Below, piece by piece: positions 36,540 through 45,834 of a stretch of DNA of 64,000 nucleotides. Source of the stretch: JBKBIP01 sp046297495 (GTDB lineage Bacteria; Planctomycetota; Planctomycetia; Gemmatales; Gemmataceae). The notes beneath the pieces are model-generated. The model ran no database searches. It was not told the DNA's origin and saw only the letters and a list, made by a program, of their open reading frames with translations. The first letter of the stretch is position 1; every line of letters starts with the position of its first letter. The stretch spans positions 17,263 to 81,262 of the forward strand of contig JBKBIP010000027.1 in the NCBI GenBank assembly GCA_046297495.1, written 5' to 3'. Both the position numbers and the translations under genes were made by a program.

Positions 36540-37781
36540 TTATCCGCTATCCACTTCGGGGGGCGCGCGGCGCACGGTGAAATGAAACTTGGCTCCCTGG
36601 CCCGGAGAGCTGTCTAACCAGACTTTGCCGCCTCCCTGTTCGACACTGGTTCGCACGAAATACAGCCCCAACCCGGAGCCGTGCGAATGACCTTGTTGAT
36701 TCGGTCCACGGACAAAGGGTTCAAACAGCCGATCGCGGATGCTTTCTGGGATTCCGGGGCCGTTATCGGCGACGGCGAACTCGTAAAATTCCCCCATGGG
36801 ACGACAAGTGATCTCGATGCGCCCCGGCTCCTTGTCGAGATGATGGATGGCATTGGCCACGAGATTGGCGAACACTTCGCGCAATTGAAGCGGATCGGCC
36901 CAGACGCGCGGGGGATGTTCCGGCAGCAGCAGATGCACGGTCCGCCCACCAGCATACAAACCAAAACGGGTGGCCAAGTTCTCAAAGATAGTGCCGGTAT
37001 CCACCCAAGTTGGGCCGCCTTCGTCGTCAGGAGCCAGCATTTCCTGGAGCAAATTCGTCAACGACCAGCAGCGCCGGCGGATATGCTCCAGTTGTTCGGC
37101 GGTGGGGCGGTCAATTTGTGCCTGGAGCACATCGCTAATGTCTTCCAAACTGGTGATGATGGCAGCCAGTCCACCCCGAATTTCGTGACTGGCCAGCTTG
37201 CGCAATTGCTCCTCGCGGCGTTGCGACCGCCAGTACAATGTCAACGCTTGCTGCAGCTCCTGGTTGCGCTGGCGGAGTTGTTGCGTCGCTTGCTGAAAGT
37301 AGGTGTCCAGGGCCAAGCTAATGTCCAGAAATATCACCTTGATCAGCGACAGCAACACCGGCAATACTTTATCGATGTCATCGCCGAACGCTTGGGCGAA
37401 TAAGGGGAATGTCAATTGGATGTACTGATTGTAAGCGCCCAGATACCAGACCGGCTCCAGACCGACGCGCTGATGGGCCTGCCCCACGCTCAGCCGGCTT
37501 TGCAAGTACGCCTCATCGAACACGCCAGCCAGGAGTTGGGAGAAGTATTGGGCCTGCACGGTCTTCAAGCGTTCCAGCTGCTCGGCATTGCGGAGGAACT
37601 GAGCCGTGACGGGATGGCTGAGCAAATGCTCGTAGAAGCGCTCGGCGAACTGCCGGCTGTATTGCTCGAAAATCGGACGCAAGGCGCGGACGTTGAGCGC
37701 GTCCTGTTCCGTCAAGCCCAGGTAGGCCTGGCGCTGTAGGCCCAGGTGGTCATTCGGCTCAGGCTGCGGGGAGTGCGGCAT
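36540..37781 (-). CDS. Globin-coupled sensor histidine kinase
   Basis: A 413-residue soluble kinase. The first about 170 residues match the protoglobin/globin-sensor fold: FEQYSRQFAERFYEHLLSH, and a proximal-His helix RLSVGQAHQRVGLEPVWYLG. A coiled coil follows, then the dimerisation helix with phospho-His in LRKLASHEIRGGLAAII, and the ATPase domain: NLVANAIHHLDK (N box), VADNGPGIPESIRDRLFEPF (G1/F boxes) and GSGLGLYFVRTSVEQ. It should bind haem and sense O2, CO or NO. ATG 37781 is 13 bases after the stop of the small membrane protein gene; a longer frame to 37841 overlaps that gene. Confidence 0.92.
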   Translation of the reverse strand: MPHSPQPEPNDHLGLQRQAYLGLTEQDALNVRALRPIFEQYSRQFAERFYEHLLSHPVTAQFLRNAEQLERLKTVQAQYFSQLLAGVFDEAYLQSRLSVGQAHQRVGLEPVWYLGAYNQYIQLTFPLFAQAFGDDIDKVLPVLLSLIKVIFLDISLALDTYFQQATQQLRQRNQELQQALTLYWRSQRREEQLRKLASHEIRGGLAAIITSLEDISDVLQAQIDRPTAEQLEHIRRRCWSLTNLLQEMLAPDDEGGPTWVDTGTIFENLATRFGLYAGGRTVHLLLPEHPPRVWADPLQLREVFANLVANAIHHLDKEPGRIEITCRPMGEFYEFAVADNGPGIPESIRDRLFEPFVRGPNQQGHSHGSGLGLYFVRTSVEQGGGKVWLDSSPGQGAKFHFTVRRAPPEVDSG

Positions 37782-37794
37782 GGGCCGACAAGCC

Positions 37795-37995
37795 TTACCA
37801 ACTGGATTGATAGACCCAAATGGCGACCGCGCTATAACCAACGAGGCCCATCGAGAAAATAGCCATCATCAACAACACAACCGCCGCCGCGGCATGGCGA
37901 TCGTGGCCATGGAACGCCTGAATGGTTTCCTCCGAGAATGACCCGGATTCAGTAACTGGAGTGCTGGCAAGGGCTGGTTCGTGACTATCGGTCAT
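37795..37995 (-). CDS. Small single-pass membrane protein
   Basis: A 66-residue protein with a polar N-terminal half (MTDSHEPALASTPVTESGSF) containing a His cluster (HGHDRH) and one C-terminal transmembrane helix (AAVVLLMMAIFSMGLVGYS). It is immediately upstream of, and codirectional with, the globin-coupled kinase and regulator, so probably part of that operon. No family recognised; small respiratory-complex subunits look similar. Confidence 0.65.
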   Translation of the reverse strand: MTDSHEPALASTPVTESGSFSEETIQAFHGHDRHAAAAVVLLMMAIFSMGLVGYSAVAIWVYQSSW

Positions 37996-38145
37996 GGAAA
38001 GGGATCCTCACGTGGCGATGGTTAGAGATTCATTTATTATACGAAACGACATTTCGGGCGGAGGTTTCTGAACCAAGTTGGGCAACCAGTCAAAGGCGAC
38101 GTATCATCCCGCGAGCAAGGAAACGCATGTTGGGAAAACGGAGCC

Positions 38146-38183
38146 GCGATGGTTCGAGAGTTGATGGACGCTCGAACCATCGC
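38146..38183 (-). terminator. Perfect 13-bp hairpin after the propeller gene
   Basis: GCGATGGTTCGAG (38146-38158) pairs with CTCGAACCATCGC (38171-38183). On the minus strand GGCTCCGTTTTCCC follows, so it can terminate the 38210 gene before the histidine-kinase operon. Confidence 0.55.
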
Positions 38184-38209
38184 GACGACGATGACATTAT
38201 CACTTCATA

Positions 38210-39565
38210 TCACGGCTGCCGTTCCGATTCGGGAACATGCACCACCATGAAACCGCAAATATCAAATTTCACCCGGTTGGTCGCCTTACCGACTGGCGTG
38301 TCGCGGTTGCCGTTCCAGACGATATACACTTTGTCCCCTTCCGGTGACACCGAAACGCCATAGGTGCCGCAGGGGATGAAGTGGTATTTTTCATGGCAGG
38401 TGGGGTGCAGAAAGGCGATCACCTTGCGGGTCTTGGTTTTGACATCATATTGCACTAACGGCGAGCCGTCGTTGTGGCTGCCGCCGTGGGCGCCGGCGAT
38501 GTAGTAAAGGTAGCGATTGGTCTTGGGGTCCAACTCCATCGTGGCGATGTATTCATTCTTGCCCACCACGGCGGGGCCGAGATGTTCGGCTTTCTCCGTC
38601 TTGGTGTCGAAGACCCACAGGTTGTCGCCGTTGGCGGTATAGACCTTGCCGTCTGGCGATTCCTGGGAAGCGGCCCGCAGTCCTAGCTCAGCGTCGATGG
38701 GGACCGGAGCGCCAGGCTTGGCGGGATCGAAGCGCACCAGCTGAGAGGCTCCAAGGCCGCTGCGTGGCGGACCGCCGCGCGTCTCGTTCCAATACACCCG
38801 ACCTGTGGACTTGGCCAGGATCATCGCCCGCGAGGGACCATCTTCATTCGAGTACAGCAGCTTGCGATTCTTGACATCGTAAGCCAGGAACGAGGGGGGC
38901 TTGGAGTTGGCGCCGTCCTGCGTGCCCGCGTAGAAGATCATCCGTTCGGGATCGAGCACGCTGGCCGGCATGCACTGCATCGGCAGCGGGGCGTGAGCGA
39001 CGATTTCCGTCTTATCGGTCTTGGGATCGTAACGGAATATCCAATCGCCGCTGTAGTGATTGGCGGGGGTCGTGGTGCGCGTCGAGCCGCGATGCGTCGA
39101 GAAATAGATGCAGCCATCGCTCCCCATGTCAATTCGGCTATGAATCTTGCCCGGCGTGTAGTGACCAGAGGGGAGATTCAACACTTTGCGCACATCGACG
39201 ACCTGGCGCAATTCCTTCTTGTCGGCGTCATATTCATAGACATAGGCATTGCCTTCGATGGGGCCGTGATCACCGATGGCGGAATAGCACTTGTTGCCCA
39301 CGGCCAGGCAATCCCCCCACGCCGACCACAGATAGCCCTTGGGCCGCTGTTCCTGACAATCGTAATACATGAAATCGACCGTCGGCGGCGTCTTGGCGAT
39401 CTGGACGCCCGGTTTCAGATCGGCCGGTCCCTTGAGGAAATTCGGCGCGGAGATCGTGACCATCTTTTGGCCGCCGGGAAGCTGCGGCGGCCAGGTGAGT
39501 TCTTGAGACTGACTTGCCATCGGCAGCACAACCAACGCCGCCCATGCCAGCAAACCTCGGTTCAT
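38210..39565 (-). CDS. Exported beta-propeller protein of unknown function
   Basis: A 451-residue exported protein: signal (MNRGLLAWAALVVLPMAS), then repeated strand pairs in a seven-bladed-propeller style (GNAYVYEYDADKKELRQV, GDWIFRYDPKTDKTEIVA, FLAYDVKNRKLLYSNED, LWVFDTKTEKAEHLGP, VQYDVKTKTRKVIAFL). It resembles the SMP-30/gluconolactonase-like and virginiamycin-lyase-like propellers but no catalytic residues can be named. AAAGGA precedes ATG 39565. It follows the CRTAC-type gene by 59 bases on the same strand, probably an operon. Confidence 0.75.
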   Translation of the reverse strand: MNRGLLAWAALVVLPMASQSQELTWPPQLPGGQKMVTISAPNFLKGPADLKPGVQIAKTPPTVDFMYYDCQEQRPKGYLWSAWGDCLAVGNKCYSAIGDHGPIEGNAYVYEYDADKKELRQVVDVRKVLNLPSGHYTPGKIHSRIDMGSDGCIYFSTHRGSTRTTTPANHYSGDWIFRYDPKTDKTEIVAHAPLPMQCMPASVLDPERMIFYAGTQDGANSKPPSFLAYDVKNRKLLYSNEDGPSRAMILAKSTGRVYWNETRGGPPRSGLGASQLVRFDPAKPGAPVPIDAELGLRAASQESPDGKVYTANGDNLWVFDTKTEKAEHLGPAVVGKNEYIATMELDPKTNRYLYYIAGAHGGSHNDGSPLVQYDVKTKTRKVIAFLHPTCHEKYHFIPCGTYGVSVSPEGDKVYIVWNGNRDTPVGKATNRVKFDICGFMVVHVPESERQP

Positions 39566-39624
39566 GGTGTTTGTCCTTTCGTGTGCTTGGGAATGACGCT
39601 TCCGCGAAGCGTCCGCTAAACAGC

Positions 39625-41235
39625 TCATGGTTCCTCGATGACCAGCCGCTGATCGGCGGCGATCCCTTGTTTATCGACGATTTTGCCATTGGGCAGCTTC
39701 ACGCGCAGGTCCACTTTGGTTTCGTCTCCCAGGCCAAAATGGCACACGGCGGGCTGGCCGCTGGCGTAGCCGTAGCCGATGGTCACTTCTTGAAAGCCGA
39801 GCAGGGCGTCCGCCTTACCGAGCTGACCGGCTCTATAGACGCGCACTTGCGAGCCGATCCCCATGCGGTTGAACGTCTTGCCGGTGACACGCACGTTGAG
39901 CCAGTGCCACGGCGGGCTTTCGTTGCGCAGCAGGCGTGAGTGATTTCCTTGAAACCAATTGATCAGAAACAAATCGATCCGGCCATCGTTGTCGTAGTCG
40001 CCGGACGGTCCCGCCGGGTAATAGACCATCTCCCCCTGGAGGGGCCGATTGGGAACGAATTGCGGCAGGCCTTTGTCATTCACGCCCGTGTTGCGGAAGA
40101 TGATCGGCGTGGCTGTGCCGTCGTCATCAAGCCAGGCGGTGGAAAAATAGATGTCCGGCCAACCGTCATTGTTGAAGTCTTGAATCTCGACGTGCGGCGA
40201 TTTATTGGGGAGCGCTTCGGGAAAACCGACCTCGGCGGTGACATCGCGGAATTGCGGCACGCCGTTCTTCAGCCCCTCATTGATGAATACCTTGTTGCGC
40301 GCCTTGACATGGTGGATGCCCAACACCAGGTCAAGCCGGCCATTGCGGTTGAGGTCGCCGAACGCCGCCCCGCACGGCCAATCCTCGCCGTTCAGCGGTT
40401 GCCAGGCGAACACTCGCTTCAGTTCTTCCGGTTCATAATAGGTGCCGTCCGGGCGACTGAGAAAAAAGCGGTTGCTGTGCGGCACGAAGAAATCAGGCCG
40501 GCCATCCTCGTTCACGTCCGCGACCGCCAAGCCGAGGCCATAGAGATCATCGGGCAAGCCAACTTCCTTGGTCACGTCTTGAAACTTCATATGGCCGAGA
40601 TTGCGCAGCAGAACGCAACGCGGCCCCTTGCGAAAGCGATCTTCGATGATCAATAAATCGAGCAAGCCGTCCTGATCGTAGTCGAATACGCCGATGTTGC
40701 GGGCCGTGTGCAGCTGGGGCGGGCAAGCGCCGCTGGCTTCCGATATATCCACGAACGTTCCTTGGTCGTTGCGGAACAATTTGCTGAGGATTTGCTTGGC
40801 GGCGATTTGCAGCTCGGGGACCTTTCCCTTGCTGTCTGGCTTGGCGTTGTTGGCGACGTACAAATCCAACATGCCGTTGTTGTTGAGATCGGCGAAGACG
40901 GCACCACTGGTCCGGCCATAAAATGCAACGGCGGGCTGCTGGACCATCTCGAACTTGCCGTTGCCGAGGTTGCGGAACAAGCGATTCGGCACCGGGCCAG
41001 CGGCGGGATGATACTCGCTATCGGGCCGGTCGCAGAAACCGCCAACGTAAATATCGAGCAAGCCATCCCCATCGAAATCCCCGAAGGCGCCGCCATGCCC
41101 CATGATGCCCGCCAAGGGTTCGAGCAATCCCGCCGCGCGCGTGCGGTCGCTGAACCGGATTTCCTGACCCCAGGTGGATGAAAGGGCGGTCCCAAACAGG
41201 AACAGCGCGCCCCACGAAGAGCAAAAACGAATCAT
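39625..41235 (-). CDS. Exported FG-GAP/VCBS propeller with ASPIC-UnbV domain
   Basis: A 536-residue exported protein: signal (MIRFCSSWGALFLFGTALSS), then Ca2+-loop repeats of FG-GAP type such as FGDFDGDGLLDIYVGGF, FADLNNNGMLDLYVA, VFDYDQDGLLDLLI, VADVNEDGRPDFFV, FGDLNRNGRLDLVLGI and GDYDNDGRIDLFLINW, and a C-terminal ASPIC/UnbV domain (GIGSQVRVY, GYGYASGQPAVCHFGLG). Normal CRTAC1-like layout. These are surface or matrix proteins, role unknown. The start at 41235 gives the signal peptide; the frame is open further upstream to 41367. Confidence 0.9.
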   Translation of the reverse strand: MIRFCSSWGALFLFGTALSSTWGQEIRFSDRTRAAGLLEPLAGIMGHGGAFGDFDGDGLLDIYVGGFCDRPDSEYHPAAGPVPNRLFRNLGNGKFEMVQQPAVAFYGRTSGAVFADLNNNGMLDLYVANNAKPDSKGKVPELQIAAKQILSKLFRNDQGTFVDISEASGACPPQLHTARNIGVFDYDQDGLLDLLIIEDRFRKGPRCVLLRNLGHMKFQDVTKEVGLPDDLYGLGLAVADVNEDGRPDFFVPHSNRFFLSRPDGTYYEPEELKRVFAWQPLNGEDWPCGAAFGDLNRNGRLDLVLGIHHVKARNKVFINEGLKNGVPQFRDVTAEVGFPEALPNKSPHVEIQDFNNDGWPDIYFSTAWLDDDGTATPIIFRNTGVNDKGLPQFVPNRPLQGEMVYYPAGPSGDYDNDGRIDLFLINWFQGNHSRLLRNESPPWHWLNVRVTGKTFNRMGIGSQVRVYRAGQLGKADALLGFQEVTIGYGYASGQPAVCHFGLGDETKVDLRVKLPNGKIVDKQGIAADQRLVIEEP

Positions 41236-41403
41236 GGCAGCAATCCCCGATGCAACGGCAGTAAAATTCAACAGCAATCTCCAACGCCGTGAGTTTAGCA
41301 GAGAAATAGGAGTGTGCCTAGTAGCGCTGGCGACTTCGAACCGTTCCCCCTTGTTCGGGGCGACCAATAAGCCAGCATTGCAACCGGGCGCAGCGGGAAT
41401 CCC

Positions 41404-41433
41404 TTGTCCCTGCCAACGCGGATAGGGTATAAT
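41404..41433 (+). promoter_or_regulatory. Promoter of ssrA
   Basis: TTGTCC (41404-41409) and TATAAT (41428-41433) with an 18-base spacer, about 37 bases before the mature RNA 5' end. Confidence 0.65.
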
Positions 41434-41469
41434 TAGGGTGGGATAAGGATGAGGTTGTTCACTTCAACA

Positions 41470-41880
41470 GGGGGCGATTTGGTTTCGACCGGGTAAAATG
41501 AGGCGTCGAGCGGCGTGTCGTGGTTGATCAGATGGCCACGTAAAAATCTGATCACACTCATAACTGCTGAACCGCAGTATTCTCTGGCTGCCTAATAACA
41601 GGCAACCCCGAGTCCGAGAGCTTTGCCTGAGAGGTTTCGGTCTTGGTCGTTAAATCAGGCTCGCTGGCGCCAGAGGCGGGGCAACCCGTCGTGCCGGGGG
41701 CGGCGCTGGCTAAACTTCACCACCGGATAGTTGCCGTGGCATCCTGCTGATCGGAGACCACGGCAGCGAACGCGCCGAGCGGCGTCTTCGGATACCGGCT
41801 TGGCAAACGTAGGTCAGATACACACGTAGATGCCGGCGCTGAAATGCTTCGGGACGCGGGTTCGATTCCCGCCGCCTCCA
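41470..41880 (+). ncRNA. ssrA: Transfer-messenger RNA
   Basis: tmRNA rescues stalled ribosomes by trans-translation. The 5' end GGGGGCGATTTGGTTTCGAC pairs with 3' CGCCTCC to make the alanine-type acceptor stem, and the T-arm is GCGGGTTCGATTCCCGC. The tag frame starts at GCT 41566 and reads AEPQYSLAA followed by TAATAA (41593-41598), with the usual LAA degradation tail. Length about 411 is within range. CCA is not encoded: the discriminator A is followed by CTA. The 3' end abuts the degraded accessory region. Confidence 0.97.
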
Positions 41881-41942
41881 CTATAAGAAATCCTTTCGTC
41901 GCAAGGCTTTCCTTTTTTATTGCTTTAGGTCGAATAGTTTCG

Positions 41943-42368
41943 CTATAGACCATTTCAAAACCTGGTATTGGCCGGAATCGGTGATGTTGTTCTCATGGTC
42001 GGCGAAAGGAGCCGATCATGTCACGGAAGACCAAGCGCGTGTTGACCGACGAGCAGTGGCGGCGCATCGCTCCGTACCTGCCGCAGCACCCACCCTCCCC
42101 CAAAGGGGGCCGGCCGCGGGCCGACGACCGGGAGTGCCTGGAGGGGCTGCTCTGGCTGCTCCGCTCCGGGGCGCGCTGGCAGGATATCCCCGTCGAGCTG
42201 CTCGCCGACGCGACGTTCATCCGCGCGAAAAAAGGGGTGACGACGTCGGCAAGACCAAGGTTGGCAAGGGCATGAAGCTGGAGGTCGTCACCGACGCCGG
42301 CGGCCTGCCCCTGGGCATGGCGGCGGCCGGCGCCAATGTCTCCGAGCAGGACCTGCTAATGCCGGCCC
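41943..42368 (+). pseudogene. IS5-family transposase, internally deleted and frameshifted
   Basis: ATG 42018 opens LTDEQWRRIAPYLPQHPPSP and GGRPRADDRECLEGLLWLLR, the N-terminal domain of IS5-like transposases. After SGARWQDIP about 55 residues are missing and the frame resumes at ADATFIRAKKG, then after a slip at AAAAAAGGGG continues as DDVGKTKVGKGMKLEVVTD and GLPLGMAAAGANVSEQDLL in the next frame. The C-terminal DDE part is gone. A likely left terminus lies near 41943 (AGACCATTTCAAAACCTGG). Some IS5 relatives use programmed slippage at A6G runs, but the deletion makes this copy dead. Confidence 0.85.
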
Positions 42369-42996
42369 GGACGACGTGCCCGCCCCGCCGGACGCCGCGA
42401 TCACCCAGCCGGGCGACCTGTGGATCCTCGGCAACCACCGCCTGCTCTGCGGTGATTCGAGTTCACCCGCCGACGTGGACCGGCTGCTTGCGGGCCAGGT
42501 CATCCACCTGGTGAACACGGACCCGCCGTACAACGTGAAGGTTGAACCGCGTTCCAACAACGCCATCGCCGCCGGGCTGTCGAGCTTCCCCGCGACCAAG
42601 CAGGGGGCCAGCGACGCGGCCGACGCCGGCGGCATGCACCACCAGGGGTTCGACCTCGCCCGCGACAAGACCAAGTCCAAGCCGACCACCAAGAAGCTGC
42701 GCCCCAAAGATCGGCCGCTCGCCAACGACTTCGTCTCCGACGAGGCGTTCGACGCGCTCCTCGACGCCTGGTTCGGCAACATGGCCCGCGTGCTGGAGCC
42801 CGGACGCGGCTTCACCATCTGGGGCGGCTACGCCAACCTGGGCAACTACCCGCCGTTCTTGAAGGCATGCGAGCTGTACTTCTCGCAGGCAATCATCTGG
42901 GTGAAGGAACATCCGGTGCTGACGCGGAAGGACAGGAGTCGCCGTGTGGAACGGGTGGGGTTTGCATGGGAGAGGGGAACGGTGTGCGTGCTGTAA
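42366..42996 (+). pseudogene. DNA methyltransferase fragment (DPPYN type)
   Basis: Fused in frame to the transposase end. Seen: GDLWILGNHRLLCGDSSSP, the catalytic NTDPPYNV, a long insert (DKTKSKPTTKKLRPKDRPL), RVLEPGRGFTIWGGYANLGN and KACELYFSQAIIWVKEHPV. This is the ParB-linked N4/N6 methylase type found in phages and islands. The N-terminal ParB part is absent and homology stops near 42935, before the SAM motif, followed by unrelated sequence to the stop. Not functional. Confidence 0.8.
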
Positions 42997-43014
42997 CTGG
43001 TGATTAGATCGACC

Positions 43015-43075
43015 GGCACTGGTCTGTCTATTACCGCGCCAGTCACGTTATTTCGGGGCACCGGTCTGTCTATTA
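43015..43075. repeat. Two 19-bp direct repeats
   Basis: GGCACTGGTCTGTCTATTA (43015-43033) and GGCACCGGTCTGTCTATTA (43057-43075), one mismatch, between the methylase and integrase remnants. Possibly debris of an element end. Confidence 0.7.
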
Positions 43076-43237
43076 AGGCCAATCCTCCAAATCACTTGCC
43101 ATAAGACTCGGCCTACAACTCGCAGTCAAGAGGGCCGGGGGAGCGAGCCATTTTTTCTTGACAGGGAACTGCCCAGAGTGTGTGCTAAAGTATACTTATG
43201 CCCAATTCCACGTTGCTGCCCCCCGAAGGAGGAAACC

Positions 43238-43362
43238 ATGAGCACCACTCTTCTGCCTCAACCAACACCACAAGTCGCTGCAGCACAGCCGCCCCGCCTG
43301 CTCGACCAGGTCGCCCAGGCCGCCCGCCAAAGTGGGGCATCGGAACCGACGACGGCGCAGCA
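43238..43362 (+). pseudogene. Tyrosine integrase N-terminus, truncated
   Basis: ATG 43238 follows the strong site GAAGGAGG and opens MSTTLLPQPTPQVAAAQ then PPRLLDQVAQAARQSG, the usual opening of SAM-like integrase N-termini. After about 42 residues the homology stops and the frame runs antisense through the integrase core fragment on the other strand. A promoter-like TTGACA lies near 43158. Confidence 0.6.
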
Positions 43363-43364
43363 AG

Positions 43365-43487
43365 GCGTTGACGTGGTTGATGTCGCCGACCTGGATCGAA
43401 CACAACTCGGCCACCCGCACGCCGGTGTAGAACAGTAGCCGCAGCATCAGGCTGTGCTGCACATCGTCGGCCCGGTCCACCTGCCGT
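43365..43487 (-). pseudogene. Tyrosine integrase core fragment, inverted
   Basis: Minus-strand LMLRLLFYTGVRVAELCSIQ then VGDIN, containing the first catalytic Arg region (TGxRxxEL) of tyrosine recombinases. It is head-to-head with the N-terminal piece at 43238, so the gene has been broken and one part inverted. The remaining catalytic H-x-x-R and Tyr regions are not found nearby. Confidence 0.75.
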
Positions 43488-43882
43488 AGAACTTGCGGAA
43501 GTCGTCGAGAAGAGGGAACCGCTCGACCTTCTCATCGCCGTTGTCGTCGGTCGTTCGTCGTTCGACTGGGTTGTAGTACAGGGCCGTCGTGACCCAGCGG
43601 CCCGCAGGCACGGAGTCAAGCCGACGCCGCACCTGACCGCCAGCCTTGGCGAAGGCTTGATAGGTGCCCCAGACCGGGCTGCTATAGCCACGAGAGATCG
43701 CCGATGCCTGCAAGACGATAGTGTTGATGCCACTGTAAGCACGGCCCGTCGAAATCGAACGTGGAAAGCCAGAGCAGGTTGGGGTCGCTGCTCCACGGCT
43801 TCTGCCAGGGTTTGGTTCCATTCTTGAGCAGAGCGATCAGGTCAGCGGTGATCGACTCACGAATTTCGTTTTGGCTCGGCAT
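43488..43882 (-). pseudogene. ardC: ArdC-like antirestriction protein, frameshifted and truncated
   Basis: Starts MPSQNEIRESITADLIALLK and NGTKPWQKPW, the N-terminal ssDNA-binding domain of ArdC/DUF1738 proteins carried by plasmids and conjugative islands. A frameshift near 43750 moves to GRAYSGINTIVLQASA, SSPVWGTYQAFAKAGGQVRR, both also conserved. It stops near 43490 at the junction with the integrase core, so the C-terminal metallopeptidase-like domain is lost. GGAG lies before the ATG at 43882. Confidence 0.75.
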
Positions 43883-44180
43883 TGTCGTTCTCCAGAGCGT
43901 TGACCTTGGTAATCGCACTGGCATGTACGACTTAACTCAGGTGCTTCCGGTCGGTCCAGAAAACAGAAATCCCTGGCGTGGATTGACACGCCAGGGGGTC
44001 ATGCTCGCTGGGACCAGCAACGGGCTGCACGAGGAATAAATCATGCTGGTTACGTGGCCTTTGATTCGTCGCCTTGAGGAATGTCGGACGTTGAATCGGT
44101 GCCCTATCCTCCACGCCGCCGCTGCCGCTTCTTGGCCTTCCGTTTTGCTTTCCTTTTCTCTCGTTGCTTCTGCTCTGCCT
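43883..44180. other. Gap between ArdC and unknown remnants
   Basis: About 300 bases. A minus-strand frame of 26 codons, very Lys/Arg-rich (KRKAKRKAKKRQRRR), starts in an ATGA overlap with the remnant upstream (44181-44450) and may be its frameshifted tail. Otherwise nothing recognisable. Confidence 0.35.
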
Positions 44181-44450
44181 TCATCCTTGTCGGAGATACT
44201 CCAGGTGATTTTGGATGGCTTGGATCGCTGCTATGACTCTCATCTGTGCGGCCATGAATCCGGGACCTTCGCTTTCTGCCTCAAACAAGGCCCGAATCAA
44301 CTGGTGAATCGCTGGGTGATCCAATCGCGCGCGGCGACGACATGCCGGTCCAGGTGCGTGCCAGGCGGCTTGTTGCCGTGGAGAACGAAAACGGCCGCCA
44401 AACCCAATCAGAGCCCCAGCCGCACATGATAGGATGCATCACATGCGAAC
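44181..44450 (-). pseudogene. Unrecognised coding remnant
   Basis: An open minus-strand frame with no in-frame ATG at its head and a protein-like helical C-terminus: LDHPAIHQLIRALFEAESEG then FMAAQMRVIAAIQAIQNHLE and YLRQG, then TGA (44183-44181). Upstream residues are less convincing. Likely the C-terminal part of a lost gene; family unknown. Confidence 0.35.
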
Positions 44451-44489
44451 CTGATGGGTTGACGGCCGCAGGTGGGCTGCCTAAAACTC

Positions 44490-45825
44490 CACTTCCCGGT
44501 TGAAACGAAACGCTACGCGCCCGGCATAGACCGTGGCTTCAACCGGCAATTCGATGAGGTCGCTACGAAGCGGGTGCTGGCGAAGAAGGAGAAGGCCGAG
44601 CCGCCGCTGAAGAAACTGTTCTCCGAGAACCAGGGCCAACTCAACGACGCCTTCAAGCTGGAGCGATCCGCCCGCAAGACCGAGATCACCGAGGCCGATT
44701 TCGTCCAGTTCTATCCCTATCCGCCGCACTACATCGACCTGTGCATCAGCATCGTCTCTGGTCTGCGGCTTCAACCGGGGGCACCCAAACAATACGGCGG
44801 CAGTAACCGCACCATCATCAAGCAAGCCTATGAAATGCTCGTGTCCGAACGCACGGACATGCAATCCAAGGCCATCGGCTGCTTGGTCACGCTCGACAAG
44901 GTGTATGAACTGGTCGAGGGCAACCTGTCCACCGAGAAACGCAGCGACATTCACGACATCAGCCAGCGGTTCAAGAACGACGCCGAGGACCAGGGCTGGA
45001 CGTTGCGGGTCGCCAAGGTCATCTGCCTACTAGAGTTCGTGCGGGATCTGCCCCGCACCGAGGCCAACATCGCCGCCTTCCTTGTGGATGAATTCGGCAA
45101 GCTCGGCTTCCGTCGCCCAGGTCCAGGCGGCGATCAAGAAGCTCCAGGCCGCTCAGTTCATCCGCAACATCGATGAAGGCTGGAAACTGCAAACAGCCCA
45201 GGAAAAGAATTGAGAAACGGAACGCAAGACCCACCTGGACCCCAAGCCTCGTGAACGCAATGAGATTTCCCGGCAAGTGCTGAAGGAGGTCTTCGGCGAG
45301 CCGTACCTGAAGACATATAAGTACAAGGACATTCGCACCTTCCGCATCGGCATCACCCACGAGGGCACGCAGATCGGCGACGACGGCGATCTCACCGTCA
45401 CTCTCTGCATTGCTGACGACAACGACAGAAACGCTTCGGTGGCATCGGCTATGGCTAGGACCGGGACATGTTGCGGCTCATCCTGGCCGTGCTATTCCGG
45501 GCCGGGTCTATCGAGGTCTCGCAGGGTGGCGAGAAGTTCACCAACTACAGCGATCCACGCAGCCGACCGCCATTCACCAACAACAACACGTTCAAGTCCT
45601 CGCTGTTCACGCCGGTCAAGCCCATCGACCTCAAGACGCTCACTCGTGCGGTGAAGAGCTACGAAGCCCTGACCGGCGAGACGGTGGACGTGGACAAGAA
45701 CGCCATCGCCGAGACTCTGAAGAAGTTTGCCGCTGAGGAGATGAAGACGGTCCTGCCGGTCGAGACCCAGGCCAAGGCTCACCAGTTGCCGGTGCTTGGA
45801 ACGCTTCAGGAGTTCCGAGACGCTC
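44490..45825 (+). pseudogene. pglY: BREX P-loop protein PglY/BrxC, broken C-terminal part
   Basis: PglY/BrxC is the large ATPase of BREX phage defence. Seen: LKKLFSENQGQLNDAFKLER, FVQFYPYPPHYIDLCISIVS, GGSNRTIIKQAYEMLVSERT, LVTLDKVYELVEGNLS and RDLPRTEANIAAFLVDEFG. A one-base insertion near 45107 and a TGA at 45211-45213 (where a Trp codon is expected in AQEKNWETER) break it, but homology continues: RNEISRQVLKEVFGEPYLK, YKDIRTFRIGITHEGTQIG, then frame-shifted again to LAVLFRAGSIEVSQGGEKF, PIDLKTLTRAVKSYEALTGE and VLGTLQEFRDALAQ. The N-terminal half with Walker A is missing. Confidence 0.75.
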
Positions 45826-45834
45826 TGGCACAGA

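Noticed and set aside
42018..42368. Functional transposase using programmed frameshifting at AAAAAAGGGG
   Set aside because: About 55 residues before the slip site and the whole C-terminal catalytic part are missing.
43178..43438. Intact small gene on the plus strand
   Set aside because: Only the first 42 codons from 43238 look like protein; the rest is antisense to an integrase core fragment.
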